Source: Acetobacter syzygii
GTDB taxonomy: Bacteria; Pseudomonadota; Alphaproteobacteria; Acetobacterales; Acetobacteraceae
Assembly (NCBI RefSeq): GCF_000964225.1
Contig: NZ_BAMZ01000008.1
Coordinates: 124,001 to 188,000, forward strand
Length of the DNA: 64,000 nt
Reading direction: 5' to 3'
Numbering within the stretch: the stretch's first letter is position 1; each line of letters starts with the position of its first letter. The notes under the pieces are model-generated. The model was not told the DNA's origin. It made no database searches and saw nothing but the letters and a program-made list of their open reading frames with translations. The position numbers and the translations under genes were made by a program. This document shows, in pieces, positions 27,267-35,829 of the stretch.

Positions 27267-28645
27267 TCAGGTGACCCTCCAGTCTGATCCGGGGTGGGCG
27301 GTGCAGCCTGAGGCTGCGGGTGTGGGGGCTGTGGCGGCACGCCCTGTGGAGGGGGCAGGTGGTGCTCCTCCGGGGGGACCAGCCTGCGCTGGATCTTGAC
27401 CGCATTTTTGTTGCCCAGCTTGCCCAGACGCCCTTCAAACAGGGGGGTCTGCCCGCATTGCAGACGAATGGGGAAGGGCGACCCACTTTTGTGCGGGAAG
27501 GTCATGAGGGACCCGATCTTGAGGTTGAGCACCTCGGAGAGCGGAACAATTTTTTCGTCAAACACAGCGGAAACCTGGGCGTCTGTTTCCAGAATTTCGG
27601 AAAACAGATGGTCTTCCCAGATCGAGTCGCGCCCGAATTTTTCCCCCATGAACTGTTGCGAAAGCTGGTCGCGCACCGGCTCCAGCGTGGCATAGGGGAT
27701 GATCAGGTCCATGTTGCCGCTGCGGTCCTCCATATCAATATGGAGTTTGGCCAGCACCACGGCGTTGGATGCACGGGCGATTGCAGCAAAGCGGGAGCTG
27801 ACTTCCAGCCGCTCAAACGCAAGGTCCACGTTACAGACCGGGTTAAAGGCGGAAGAGAGGTCGCTGAGGGTAAGGGTGATCAGCTTTTCAATCAACGCGC
27901 GTTCAATGGCGGTGTGGGGGCGTGTTTCCACCCCTGCGTGCCCAACGCCGCGCGGCCCACCCATAAGAATGTCGATAATGGAGTAGGACATGGCCGAATC
28001 CACAACGACCAGCCCGTAGTTGTCCCACTGAACGGCTTTGAAGACGGCAAACATGGAGGAGGATGGCACAGCCCCCATGTAGTCCCCAAAGCGCAGGGAG
28101 CGGATACCCTCGATCGTGATTTCCACGTTATCGTTGGTGAAGTTGCGCAAGGTCGCGGACAGGATGCGCACAAGCCGGTCAAACACGATCTCCAGCATGG
28201 GCAGGCGTTCGTAGGCCACAAACCCGGCCTTGATAACGCGCTCCATGCCGGTTTCTTCCGGCTCTTCAAACCCGCCAAATGTGTGGCCGAGCAGATTGTC
28301 AATTTCCGACTGGTCAAGCAGGTGGCTGCCAAACGGGTCTTCATCCGGTGTGGGGGTGTGCTCCCCCTGCTCGGCGGTGGCTGCGTGCTCGTCCGGGCTG
28401 GCGGGCGGCGTGGTGTTATGCCCGTCCTGCGTTGCAGTCTGGCCATCCGGCTCTGGTGTTGTGCCGTCTGGTCCGGTGCCGTCGTGGGGGGCATCTGGCG
28501 TGGCATTGCCTTCAGCAGGGGCGGCCTGTGGCGTTTGCTCCTGCGCGGCGTCGTGCGCCTCCTCCGTATGCGGGGCGTCCGGTGCTGCGTCTGTTCCGGG
28601 CTCGTGGTTCCCGGACCCTGCTGCTGTGTCGTCTACATCCTGCAT
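27263..28645 (-). CDS. fliM: Flagellar motor switch protein FliM with long N-terminal extension
   Basis: FliM is the C-ring protein that binds CheY-P. The middle domain shows 'EIVFDRLVRILSATLRNF' and 'GPRGVGHAGVETRPHTAIE', and the C-terminal SpoA-like part has 'SGSPFPIRLQCGQTPLFEG'. The CheY-binding motif 'LLDQSEIDNLLG' usually sits at the very N-terminus but here lies at residues 109-120. It is preceded by about 105 residues rich in Asp, Glu, Pro, Thr, His and Gly. Total length is 460 against a usual 320-370. No start codon nearer the motif gives a normal-length protein, so the extension seems real. fliL lies 62 bp upstream. Confidence 0.95.
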   Translation of the reverse strand: MQDVDDTAAGSGNHEPGTDAAPDAPHTEEAHDAAQEQTPQAAPAEGNATPDAPHDGTGPDGTTPEPDGQTATQDGHNTTPPASPDEHAATAEQGEHTPTPDEDPFGSHLLDQSEIDNLLGHTFGGFEEPEETGMERVIKAGFVAYERLPMLEIVFDRLVRILSATLRNFTNDNVEITIEGIRSLRFGDYMGAVPSSSMFAVFKAVQWDNYGLVVVDSAMSYSIIDILMGGPRGVGHAGVETRPHTAIERALIEKLITLTLSDLSSAFNPVCNVDLAFERLEVSSRFAAIARASNAVVLAKLHIDMEDRSGNMDLIIPYATLEPVRDQLSQQFMGEKFGRDSIWEDHLFSEILETDAQVSAVFDEKIVPLSEVLNLKIGSLMTFPHKSGSPFPIRLQCGQTPLFEGRLGKLGNKNAVKIQRRLVPPEEHHLPPPQGVPPQPPHPQPQAAPPTPDQTGGSPE

Positions 28646-28707
28646 GTGGTTGTCGCTACGGTTCCTGAAGGGTGTCGGTTTGAACGGATGTCAGAAGCCG
28701 GAGAGCT

Positions 28708-29220
28708 TTACTGGACAAGGAATTCGACAAGATACAGGTTTGTCACCTGCAAGGGGGCAAGCTGTGCACGCAGGCGGCGCAGAATGGATTCGCGCAGCCT
28801 GTAAATGCCGTTGCCCCGAATATCCTGCGGCCGGGTTTCATGCAGGTAGGTCTGGAACACGTCCTGAATTTCCGCAATCCGGTCCTGTAGCGCGGCCTCG
28901 TTTGGTACACCGCTGATTTCCACCTTGGCGGTCAGCTTGACGTAAACCGGATGCCCGCCCGACGTATCCAGATTGGAGACCATGGGGGGAATACCCAGCA
29001 GAATGGGCGGGTGCATGGCGGCAGCAGCCTTGTTGCCCATGTCCCGCTTGAGCTTGGACGTAAAGATTTTATCCTTTTCCCAGTAAACCCCACCACCGAC
29101 AAGGAGAACAAGACCGGCAGCGCCCGCCATAATCAGTTTCCGCTTGGACTTGGGGGCGTCTGCTCTGGGAACTGCGTCGGCAGCATTTGCTTCTTTTGCG
29201 CCGGTTACAGTCTCGCTCAT
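28708..29220 (-). CDS. fliL: Flagellar basal-body protein FliL
   Basis: FliL is a single-span inner-membrane protein that surrounds the stator units. The 170-residue product has a short cytoplasmic N-terminus, one membrane helix ('LIMAGAAGLVLLVGGGVYW', about residues 30-48), and a periplasmic domain with 'HPVYVKLTAKVEISG' and 'YLHETRPQDIRGNGIYRLRE'. It is the first gene of the fliL-fliM-DUF6468 unit on the - strand. Confidence 0.92.
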   Translation of the reverse strand: MSETVTGAKEANAADAVPRADAPKSKRKLIMAGAAGLVLLVGGGVYWEKDKIFTSKLKRDMGNKAAAAMHPPILLGIPPMVSNLDTSGGHPVYVKLTAKVEISGVPNEAALQDRIAEIQDVFQTYLHETRPQDIRGNGIYRLRESILRRLRAQLAPLQVTNLYLVEFLVQ

Positions 29221-29418
29221 GTCTGGTGGGCTCCGGAATGGTTAATCTAATGCACCTATTACCAGCTTAACCGCTGGCGCGCACCTACTCAATGGGCGGG
29301 TAAGGACGGATATGCGCGCTTCTGCCTTTTTTGGCCGGGGCGCGCTGTGGGGCATGGGAGCCGGTGGGGGGGCAAAGGGGGCTTGGCGCATCAGGGGGCC
29401 GCAGCGCGTCAGGTGCTC

Positions 29419-29475
29419 CGACCAGCCTGCCGGTCTGGTCGGGTTGTGCCGCTGCCAGTCGCTCTGACTGGCAGC
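29419..29475 (-). terminator. Double hairpin after the FkbM gene
   Basis: Two hairpins follow the FkbM stop: a perfect 10-bp stem GCTGCCAGTC/GACTGGCAGC (29451-29475) and CGACCAG/CTGGTCG (29419-29441). Neither has a U tract. They probably end or stabilise the sugar-operon transcript. Confidence 0.5.
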
Positions 29476-29481
29476 CGCCGC

Positions 29482-30558
29482 CTAGCCGATTGAACGGTGC
29501 GTGGGGGCACAGTACAGCACGGTCTCTTCCGTATGAATGGTATAGTGGCCAATATAAAGGGAGTAAAAATCAAAATTCGATTTTATATAGTTGATTATTT
29601 CAAAAATATCATTCGGTTTGTGGTACAGTGAAATGGCCATTTTGGGGCGGAAGCGCCGAATACTGGCTTCTGCTCCTTTAAGGGTTGCCATTTCTGCCCC
29701 TTCTACGTCCAGTTTGATGAAGTCAATCTGTTTGATCTCATCGCGCGCAACAAGACGATCAAGCGAAGTAAGCGGAACAGTCTGCTCCTCGTGCGAGAAG
29801 CCGGGTGCATAGTGCTCGTTCACCAAGAGCGGTGCCCTGACCTCGTGATCAGAGAGACCATACGGCATGGGCACAACATTGGCATAAGGGAACTGTTTGG
29901 TATTGTAGGTCAGAATATCAAAATGTTCCTGAACGGGGTCAAAGGAATAAACTTTGCCGCCAGCCCCTACCGCGTTGGAAAAAACCAGAGCGGTATCCCC
30001 TGTGCAGGCGCCACCATCAATAACCGTATCGCCCTGTTCGGGTCTTATGCGGATGCCATCTTGATCATAAAAATACTGTTTGCGGTGCAGGTAATATTCA
30101 AAACCAAGGCAGTCTGCAATGTATCTTTCTCCGTCAAAAACAAAGTCAAAATGCTTTAGTTTTCCAATGGTGCCAGCAAGCGGGTAAGTGCTGTCGGCCG
30201 TACCAGCAAGCGCGTAATAGGATTGCAGGTCATCCTGCCGTGCACGAAATTCCAAGGGTAACTGAAAACACAGATGGCCGACCATGCGGTATATGATCAG
30301 GCAGAGGTAGAGCAGCTTTGAATGCTCGCCCGATAGGGCCATATAGCTTTGGAAGAGTGATTCCTTGTTGAAAAAGAACCATGTAAAATAAAAAACTCTT
30401 TTATTGGGGTCGAAATCCTGTGAATGGTCTGTTCCATCAGTATTAAAACGCTCTGCATCAAAATTATCCTGAAAATGGTTATCTTTCAGGCTGGTGAGAG
30501 CAATGTGCATAATCGTGCTGTAAAATGAATCAAGGTTGTCTGGTAAGGTATTGGACAT
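29482..30558 (-). CDS. FkbM-family SAM-dependent methyltransferase
   Basis: The 358-residue product has a C-terminal Rossmann methyltransferase domain from about residue 165. Motif I is 'DTVIDGGACTGDTALVF', then 'GKVYSFDPVQEHFDIL', 'IDFIKLDVEGAEMATLKGAE' and 'MAISLYHKPNDIF'. FkbM enzymes methylate hydroxyls of sugars and polyketides. The first 160 residues are helical and of no recognised family. It is the last gene of the acyl-sugar operon, 125 bp after the Rieske gene. That gap holds a hairpin at 30642-30665 and an AT-rich leader that could carry an extra promoter. It probably O-methylates the sugar. Confidence 0.85.
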   Translation of the reverse strand: MSNTLPDNLDSFYSTIMHIALTSLKDNHFQDNFDAERFNTDGTDHSQDFDPNKRVFYFTWFFFNKESLFQSYMALSGEHSKLLYLCLIIYRMVGHLCFQLPLEFRARQDDLQSYYALAGTADSTYPLAGTIGKLKHFDFVFDGERYIADCLGFEYYLHRKQYFYDQDGIRIRPEQGDTVIDGGACTGDTALVFSNAVGAGGKVYSFDPVQEHFDILTYNTKQFPYANVVPMPYGLSDHEVRAPLLVNEHYAPGFSHEEQTVPLTSLDRLVARDEIKQIDFIKLDVEGAEMATLKGAEASIRRFRPKMAISLYHKPNDIFEIINYIKSNFDFYSLYIGHYTIHTEETVLYCAPTHRSIG

Positions 30559-30683
30559 GATGAATATAATCCTGATCTGGAAGAAAAGTGGTTAATTTCT
30601 GGAAAAATCAAAAATTAAAGTATTTTTGAGGAGATTTCCTGCGCATGGTCCAGGCAGACCATGCGTCGGCTGGTGTGGGGTGT

Positions 30684-31730
30684 TTACGCGGATGTGCCGT
30701 GTGCCTGCCTTCTGGCATCCACCTCTTCCACACATTTACGGAAATGCAGGATTTTCTCTTCCGTGTTTGAGAGAATGCTGTTGTGGGAAGTGAGCGGAAA
30801 ATCCGGGGCAATGCGTTTGCAGATTTCAAAGTCTTCCTTAAAAACCGTTTCATTGACCTGTTCAACGGAGTCAAGAAAAGGCTTTATAATTTCTCTATTT
30901 TTCTCTGCATTGACCAGTCTGGAGTGGAACATGCGTGTGGTAAAATACGTTTTCTGTTTTTCACCAGATGGCAGAAAATTCTGTAAGGAATAGGTGTAAC
31001 CATATGTGCTGGAGAGGAACGAAAATGGGAAAATATAAATTGCTGTATAGGTTTTCTGGCTATGGGGGACATCAAAAAAGCGGGCAATCCTGTTCAGACC
31101 GCGTGTTATGGTCTCGTTCCCAATCGAGGCGTTCAGTACGGAATTATAAGTGTAGTAGGAGTTCCGGCCTGCATGGAGGTGCAGCAGGTTGAGCGTGTTG
31201 GTGTGCACAAGGGGCACGTGGTCTGGTTCCAGCGCGTTTTCCACTGCAACCTGCCACTGGCATTCATAAGGGTAGTCAATCCGTGCGTGCCGCTGGGTTA
31301 TATCGTGCGACATCCCTGCCAGAATATCCGCCAGCCCCCCAAGCTGGGTGGGCAGGTCTGTAAGGGGGGTTATGGCAACAAATAAAAAATCTCCACACCA
31401 TGCGGTATGGTAGCTGTTCAGGCGTACACGTTCCAGATCGCAGGGTTTGTAGTTTTCCGGTTTGGGAATGCGGAGCTTGCCCCCCCTGTACCCCCAGCCA
31501 TGGTATGCGCAGGAGAGCGGCTGGTTGCCGTCCCTGCCCAGCAAAAACCGGGCACCGCGGTGGGGGCATATATTATCGAATGCGACAAAGGTTCCCTTGT
31601 CGTTGTAAATAACAAGATCGCCCAAAATCCATTCAAAGCGTAAAAAATCCCGGTCATTGGGCAATTCGCTGCGGTGCGCAATGCAATGCCAGAAATTGCG
31701 GGCCAGATACTGGTCAAGGGCTTGGGGCAT
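30684..31730 (-). CDS. Rieske non-haem iron oxygenase
   Basis: The 348-residue product is an oxygenase of the ring-hydroxylating alpha-subunit type. The Rieske [2Fe-2S] ligands are Cys55/His57 ('ICPHRG') and Cys74/His77 ('SCAYHGWGY'). The mononuclear iron ligands are His171 and His176 in 'EPDHVPLVHTNTL'. The family includes aromatic dioxygenases but also single-component monooxygenases acting on lipids and natural products. In this cluster of sugar and acyl-chain genes, an aromatic substrate is unlikely; oxidation of the sugar or its acyl group is inferred. It follows the acyltransferase by 4 bp. Its electron-transfer partner is not in the window. Confidence 0.88.
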   Translation of the reverse strand: MPQALDQYLARNFWHCIAHRSELPNDRDFLRFEWILGDLVIYNDKGTFVAFDNICPHRGARFLLGRDGNQPLSCAYHGWGYRGGKLRIPKPENYKPCDLERVRLNSYHTAWCGDFLFVAITPLTDLPTQLGGLADILAGMSHDITQRHARIDYPYECQWQVAVENALEPDHVPLVHTNTLNLLHLHAGRNSYYTYNSVLNASIGNETITRGLNRIARFFDVPHSQKTYTAIYIFPFSFLSSTYGYTYSLQNFLPSGEKQKTYFTTRMFHSRLVNAEKNREIIKPFLDSVEQVNETVFKEDFEICKRIAPDFPLTSHNSILSNTEEKILHFRKCVEEVDARRQAHGTSA

Positions 31731-31734
31731 GGGT

Positions 31735-32358
31735 TTACAGCTTGCGGGCAGGGGGGGTGTACATGGTCACATTGTTCTGGGTGGAGCGTACAACAACCGC
31801 CCCCGCCCCAATGGTGCAGTGTTCGCCTACATGCACATGGGGCAGAACCCGCGCACCGGAGCCTACAAAAGACCCTTTGCCAACAGTGCTGTTGCCGGTC
31901 AGGTCCACATAACCAGAGATCGTGGCAAATGGCCCCAATGTGGCATCGTGCCCAACGCTGCCGTAGCCGTTGACCGTAGCAAATTCACCCACGGTGGCAT
32001 TGGCCGAAATATCGGCAAAAACACCAACAATGGCCCCTTGGTGGATGGTGGAAGAGGCAGAAACCCATGCCGTAGGGTGGATAAGCGTTGCAAACTGTTC
32101 CGGGCCAAGCAGGCCAACAATTTTCTGCTTCCCGGCGGGGGAGCCAATAGCCATGACCAGCCTGTGGTCCGGGCTGGCAGGTTTGTACCCGGCAATGGTG
32201 CCAAGTTGGGGCAGGGGGTGGTTGTAAGCCCGCAGGGGGTCAGCGCCATCGTCCAGATAGCCAATAAAGCGGCTCCCCGATGCGGTCAGGGATGGTGTAA
32301 ACCAGTCGTATAATTCGCGCGCAAAGCCGCCGCCGCCAACCAGAATATACTCAGCCAT
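31735..32358 (-). CDS. NeuD/PglD-like sugar O/N-acyltransferase
   Basis: The 207-residue product starts 'MAEYILVGGGGFARELYDW', the N-terminal nucleotide-sugar-binding fold of NeuD/PglD proteins, and then has left-handed beta-helix repeats ('TIHQGAIVGVFADISANATV', 'ATVNGYGSVGHDATLGPFAT', 'HVGEHCTIGAGAVVVRST'). Relatives transfer an acyl group from CoA or ACP to the amino group of UDP/dTDP-4-amino sugars. With an acyl carrier protein in the same operon, an acyl-ACP donor is plausible. It lies 6 bp after the SDR gene. Confidence 0.85.
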   Translation of the reverse strand: MAEYILVGGGGFARELYDWFTPSLTASGSRFIGYLDDGADPLRAYNHPLPQLGTIAGYKPASPDHRLVMAIGSPAGKQKIVGLLGPEQFATLIHPTAWVSASSTIHQGAIVGVFADISANATVGEFATVNGYGSVGHDATLGPFATISGYVDLTGNSTVGKGSFVGSGARVLPHVHVGEHCTIGAGAVVVRSTQNNVTMYTPPARKL

Positions 32359-32364
32359 GCGCCA

Positions 32365-33120
32365 TTACCCCGCTGTGTAGCCGCCATCCACAGGCCAGAC
32401 GGCCCCCGTTACCCAGGCCGTAGCCGGGGATAGTAAAAAGACTGCCGTTGTTGCCACATCTTCCGGTTTGCCAAAGCCCAGAACATGAGCGTGCTCGTAA
32501 TCTGCGGTGGATTGCTCCGACAGGCCATTCAGCAGGCGGCTGTGCATTTCCGTTTCCACCCCACCGGCGGCAATGGCGTTCACACGGATGGAGCGCAACT
32601 CCCACGCAAGCGAGCGGGTCAGCCCCTCAATGCCAGCCTTGGCGGCGGAGTAGGTGCTTAACCCCTGCTGCCCACGGTGTGCCGCAGCGGAGGACATGAA
32701 CACAATGGAACTCCCCGTGCGAAAAACATCGCGCTTGCCCGCAGCGGCCGCAATGCCAATGGCCCCAAAAAGAGCGGCATTAAAAACGGCGTCAATCTGT
32801 TTTTGTTTAACAAGGCGGGCCGGGCGGCTGAGTTCTATGCCTGCGGAGTGAAAAACGCCGTCCAGACCATTAGCCTCCCGAGCAGCATCCACAATTAGTG
32901 CCGTGGTTTCTTCCGCAGTGTTCAGGTCCGCCACCACCATTTTATGCCCTGTGCCGGGCAGGGTGGAGAGTGTGGCTGCCAGCCGCTCCTCGTTACGGCC
33001 GGTTGCCACCACATGGCCACCACACCGGGCAATAAGCAGTGCCGTGGCACGCCCCAGACCGGAGGATGCCCCGGTCACCAGAATGGTACGCCCCTCAAGG
33101 GCTGTGGGGGTGAAAATCAT
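32365..33120 (-). CDS. Short-chain dehydrogenase/reductase (FabG-like)
   Basis: The 251-residue SDR has the NAD(P)-binding '[17 protein letters not shown]' (TGxxxGxG, about residues 15-30), 'FHSAGIE' (NAG-type), the catalytic Ser in '[11 protein letters not shown]' and 'YSAAKAG' (YxxxK), and ends '[15 protein letters not shown]' as in FabG. The start at ATG 33120 overlaps the synthase stop by 4 bp; an upstream in-frame start would overlap more. Next to a KAS III and an ACP, it likely reduces the 3-oxoacyl-ACP to 3-hydroxyacyl-ACP. A sugar oxidoreductase role is a weaker alternative. Confidence 0.85.
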   Translation of the reverse strand: MIFTPTALEGRTILVTGASSGLGRATALLIARCGGHVVATGRNEERLAATLSTLPGTGHKMVVADLNTAEETTALIVDAAREANGLDGVFHSAGIELSRPARLVKQKQIDAVFNAALFGAIGIAAAAGKRDVFRTGSSIVFMSSAAAHRGQQGLSTYSAAKAGIEGLTRSLAWELRSIRVNAIAAGGVETEMHSRLLNGLSEQSTADYEHAHVLGFGKPEDVATTAVFLLSPATAWVTGAVWPVDGGYTAG

Positions 33121-34136
33121 ACAGTGATCACCGACGCACACTGGAGCTGAACATCCTTGAACAGCGCAGCCCCCCAGGACAGACCAACGCCAAAACCTGC
33201 CATAAGCATGGTCGTGGGGGTGGTGGTGATCTGCTCCACCCTGTCCGCGCAGAGCAGCAGGGGAATGGAGGCGGAACTGGTGTTGCCAAACTGGTCAATG
33301 TTAATGGGCAACTGCTCGGGGGTCAGGCTCAGCTTTTTGCCAATGTGGCGCAGAATAAAGCGGTTGGCCTGATGCAGGGCAAACAGGTCCACCTGATCCT
33401 TTGTGGTGCTGGCCTGTTCCAGCGTGGCTTTGATCAGTTTGGGAACGGTGCCAATGGTAAAGCCAAAAACCGAGCTGCCATCCATGTGTAGGTAATTGGC
33501 ATCGGTCGCCTGTGGGTCAACCGGACGGAACCCGCCGCCTGCAACGGTCAGGAAGTTGGCCCCCTTGCCATCCGTGCCAAGGTCAAAATAGCACAGCGGC
33601 GCGTTGGCATCATATTCAAATGCCGTGGCGGAGCCTGCATCTCCGAACAGTAGGGCGGTGCTGCGGTCGTTCGGGTCGACCATACGGCTGCTGGTATCGC
33701 CCGCCAGCAGCAGCACGCGGCGCAGGCCAATGGCCATAAGGGCAGAGACCAGCCACGCCCCATAAACGTACCCGGAGCAGCCAAGCCCCACATCAAACGC
33801 CTGGCAGTGCGGGGCAAGGCCAAGGCGACCATGCAGGATGCAGGCCGTGGCAGGCATACGCTGGTCAGGGGTCTGGGAGACAAAAATAACGGCGTCCACG
33901 CTCTCACGCGGCCAGTTCAGGTCTTCCAGCAGGCGGTCGGCTGCGGCAAAGCACAGGTCCGATGCGGTCTGCTCGGGAGCGGCCATATAGCGGGTGGAAA
34001 CCCCGGTCAGCTCCGTAACGTCTTTAATTGTTTTTTCATCAAAACGCCCCGTAAAATAATCATTTTCCACGCGGTGCTGGGGAAGAGCGCAAACAACACC
34101 GCGTAGTGTGATGCCTTTGACGGAGCATTGAGACAT
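33117..34136 (-). CDS. 3-oxoacyl-ACP synthase III (FabH-like)
   Basis: The 339-residue product carries the KAS III triad: Cys120 ('LGCSGYVYG'), His in '[12 protein letters not shown]', and Asn in '[13 protein letters not shown]'. FabH-type enzymes condense an acyl-CoA with malonyl-ACP. Here, with a dedicated ACP and a FabG-like reductase, it would make a short 3-hydroxyacyl-ACP for acylating an amino sugar, as proposed for viosamine-type flagellin glycan islands of Pseudomonas. It lies 11 bp after the ACP gene. It is probably not the housekeeping FabH because of its cluster. Confidence 0.88.
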   Translation of the reverse strand: MSQCSVKGITLRGVVCALPQHRVENDYFTGRFDEKTIKDVTELTGVSTRYMAAPEQTASDLCFAAADRLLEDLNWPRESVDAVIFVSQTPDQRMPATACILHGRLGLAPHCQAFDVGLGCSGYVYGAWLVSALMAIGLRRVLLLAGDTSSRMVDPNDRSTALLFGDAGSATAFEYDANAPLCYFDLGTDGKGANFLTVAGGGFRPVDPQATDANYLHMDGSSVFGFTIGTVPKLIKATLEQASTTKDQVDLFALHQANRFILRHIGKKLSLTPEQLPINIDQFGNTSSASIPLLLCADRVEQITTTPTTMLMAGFGVGLSWGAALFKDVQLQCASVITV

Positions 34137-34147
34137 GGAAAAAACCC

Positions 34148-34381
34148 TTATCCTGCGGTGGCTGTGGGGATAAGTTTCTGAATATCAGCCACGGATGTGC
34201 ATTTGACCAGTTCCGAACCGGAGACGATATGCCCGAATTCCTCGTCGATCAGGGCCACGCAGGAGATCACTGCCATTGAGTCCCAGTTATGCTCGGAGAG
34301 ACTGAAAGACGGTGTAATCTGCTCCACAGGCACTTCCAGAATTTCGGCAAGACCTGCATAAAAATTTTGCATAACATTCAC
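34148..34381 (-). CDS. Acyl carrier protein of the sugar-acylation operon
   Basis: The 77-residue acidic protein has four helices and the phosphopantetheine site Ser35 in 'NWDSMAVIS' (the usual DSL is DSM). It would carry the acyl chain built by the neighbouring KAS III and SDR. It is the first gene of its operon, 36 bp downstream of the -10 of a strong promoter. AT content upstream is high relative to the rest of the window. Confidence 0.88.
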   Translation of the reverse strand: MNVMQNFYAGLAEILEVPVEQITPSFSLSEHNWDSMAVISCVALIDEEFGHIVSGSELVKCTSVADIQKLIPTATAG

Positions 34382-34416
34382 TCTGGGTTGGATTGTTAAT
34401 TATAAAAGGTTCTGTA

Positions 34417-34446
34417 ATTTTAAAGATAAATTTTTAAATTTGTCAA
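34417..34446 (-). promoter_or_regulatory. Sigma70-type promoter of the acyl-sugar operon
   Basis: On the - strand, TTGACA (consensus -35) and TAAAAT (near-consensus -10) are 18 bp apart. The -10 ends 36 bases before the ACP start codon. The AT-rich block 34395-34446 stands out in this GC-rich genome. A hairpin (GGGCGG/CCGCCC, 34512-34527) lies between the glycosyltransferase stop and this promoter. Confidence 0.8.
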
Positions 34447-34553
34447 CCATTCCTTTCGGTTGCCCCCGTGCCTGTGGCGGGTGCAGGCAACCGGGTGCCC
34501 TGCTGGTAACGGGGCGGAAAACCGCCCTTTGCCACGCCATGGTGTGGCCAGCA

Positions 34554-35771
34554 TCAGCGATAGAGCATGGAAGGGGGGACGGCGTTTTCAAACGCATTGG
34601 CTGTATGAATTTCTTTGGCGATTTCAAGTAATGATTCCATGAATTTTGCACAATTAAAATTCTGGGCAATGTAATCAACGCCAACCTGTGTTTCGGCCGT
34701 GTAATCTTTCTGGCTATGGTACAGCGTGTGGAACTGGTCCGCGAGTGTGGGGTCCGTTGTATCAAAACCATAAAACGTGGGAATATGTTTAAGGTTTTCG
34801 CGCGTAAAGCTGTTCTGGTCTGAGACCACAACGCAGCGTGAATCTAGACCCTGCCCCACACGTTCATGAAAATTGGATGCGATATTGGGTGATGTATTCA
34901 AAAGGAACTGCGTGCTCGCATACACGCTGGAAAGATGCGTGGCATCAAATGCGGAATGGAATTTGGCCTGTGTGGCAAGGGGTGCCAGATGGTCCCACCC
35001 GCGCCCGTAAATGTTAACGGGCAGGTCCAGCAGGGCGCGGACCACCACGTTCATGCGGTATTCGCGCACATACAGGTCGAGTTCGTGCAAAAGACCATGA
35101 AAAATCTCAACCCTGTGCTCGGTCGAGAGGTTGTGGCTTGCGCAGGCGTTAACAAAAATATCGGTAATGTCCCCCGTAGGCAGGTTCACGGCAACGCTGC
35201 TGGCGTCCTCCATCACGTTGCGCCAGCGTGCGGGCAGGTTTTTCCAGCTCTGGCGGCGTTGCTCCGGGTTGCCGCCGGTCTTGATCATCACCATACGCTG
35301 CGGCCGGTCCCGCCAGGGTATGGCGTCGCGCTTGGTGTTGGGCGTAATGCCCAGATGCGGAATGAGCGTGGACAACTGGGGGGATTTGATAAAGCGGTTC
35401 TGGACCTGCAACCACTCGGAAAAAACATAGGCGTTTGCCACATACCGCGAGCGGATAAAGTGGTTGCGCACACACCAGCTTGGCGGGTCCGCCAGAACGG
35501 AAACAAAAGGGATTTTAAGAGTATCCCAGATGATTTCGTTATTATTTTCCAGCAGGGCGGCAATGCCCGCGTGGGACCACGCCATGGCAATCCCTTCGTC
35601 CGAAAGTTTGCCAAACTGCGTAATCCAGTCCGGGTCATACAGGTTGATCACATGGGTGCTGAACCGGGCCGGGTCCAGAAAGCTCATGAAGTCGAGGCTG
35701 AACTGGCGGAGAATATTGTTTTCGTTCTGACCGACAAAGGCGACAATATTGCGAGGGGTGGTCATGGTCAT
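34554..35771 (-). CDS. CgeB-like glycosyltransferase
   Basis: The 405-residue product resembles GT-B fold transferases of the CgeB / glycosyl transferase group 1 type. Its C-terminal part has 'VNIYGRGWDHL', 'YASTQFLLNTSPNIASNFHERVGQGLDSRCVVVSD', here cited as adjoining segments, where the HER/E region contacts the nucleotide sugar. No signal peptide or membrane helix is seen. It lies 58 bp after the aminotransferase. It could attach the modified sugar to flagellin or to a growing glycan; the acceptor is not shown by sequence. Confidence 0.7.
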   Translation of the reverse strand: MTMTTPRNIVAFVGQNENNILRQFSLDFMSFLDPARFSTHVINLYDPDWITQFGKLSDEGIAMAWSHAGIAALLENNNEIIWDTLKIPFVSVLADPPSWCVRNHFIRSRYVANAYVFSEWLQVQNRFIKSPQLSTLIPHLGITPNTKRDAIPWRDRPQRMVMIKTGGNPEQRRQSWKNLPARWRNVMEDASSVAVNLPTGDITDIFVNACASHNLSTEHRVEIFHGLLHELDLYVREYRMNVVVRALLDLPVNIYGRGWDHLAPLATQAKFHSAFDATHLSSVYASTQFLLNTSPNIASNFHERVGQGLDSRCVVVSDQNSFTRENLKHIPTFYGFDTTDPTLADQFHTLYHSQKDYTAETQVGVDYIAQNFNCAKFMESLLEIAKEIHTANAFENAVPPSMLYR

Positions 35772-35829
35772 GGGGCCTGTTCAGCAAATATGGGGAGAGG
35801 GCTTTGTGCAGGCCGTCAGCCTGCTCCCG

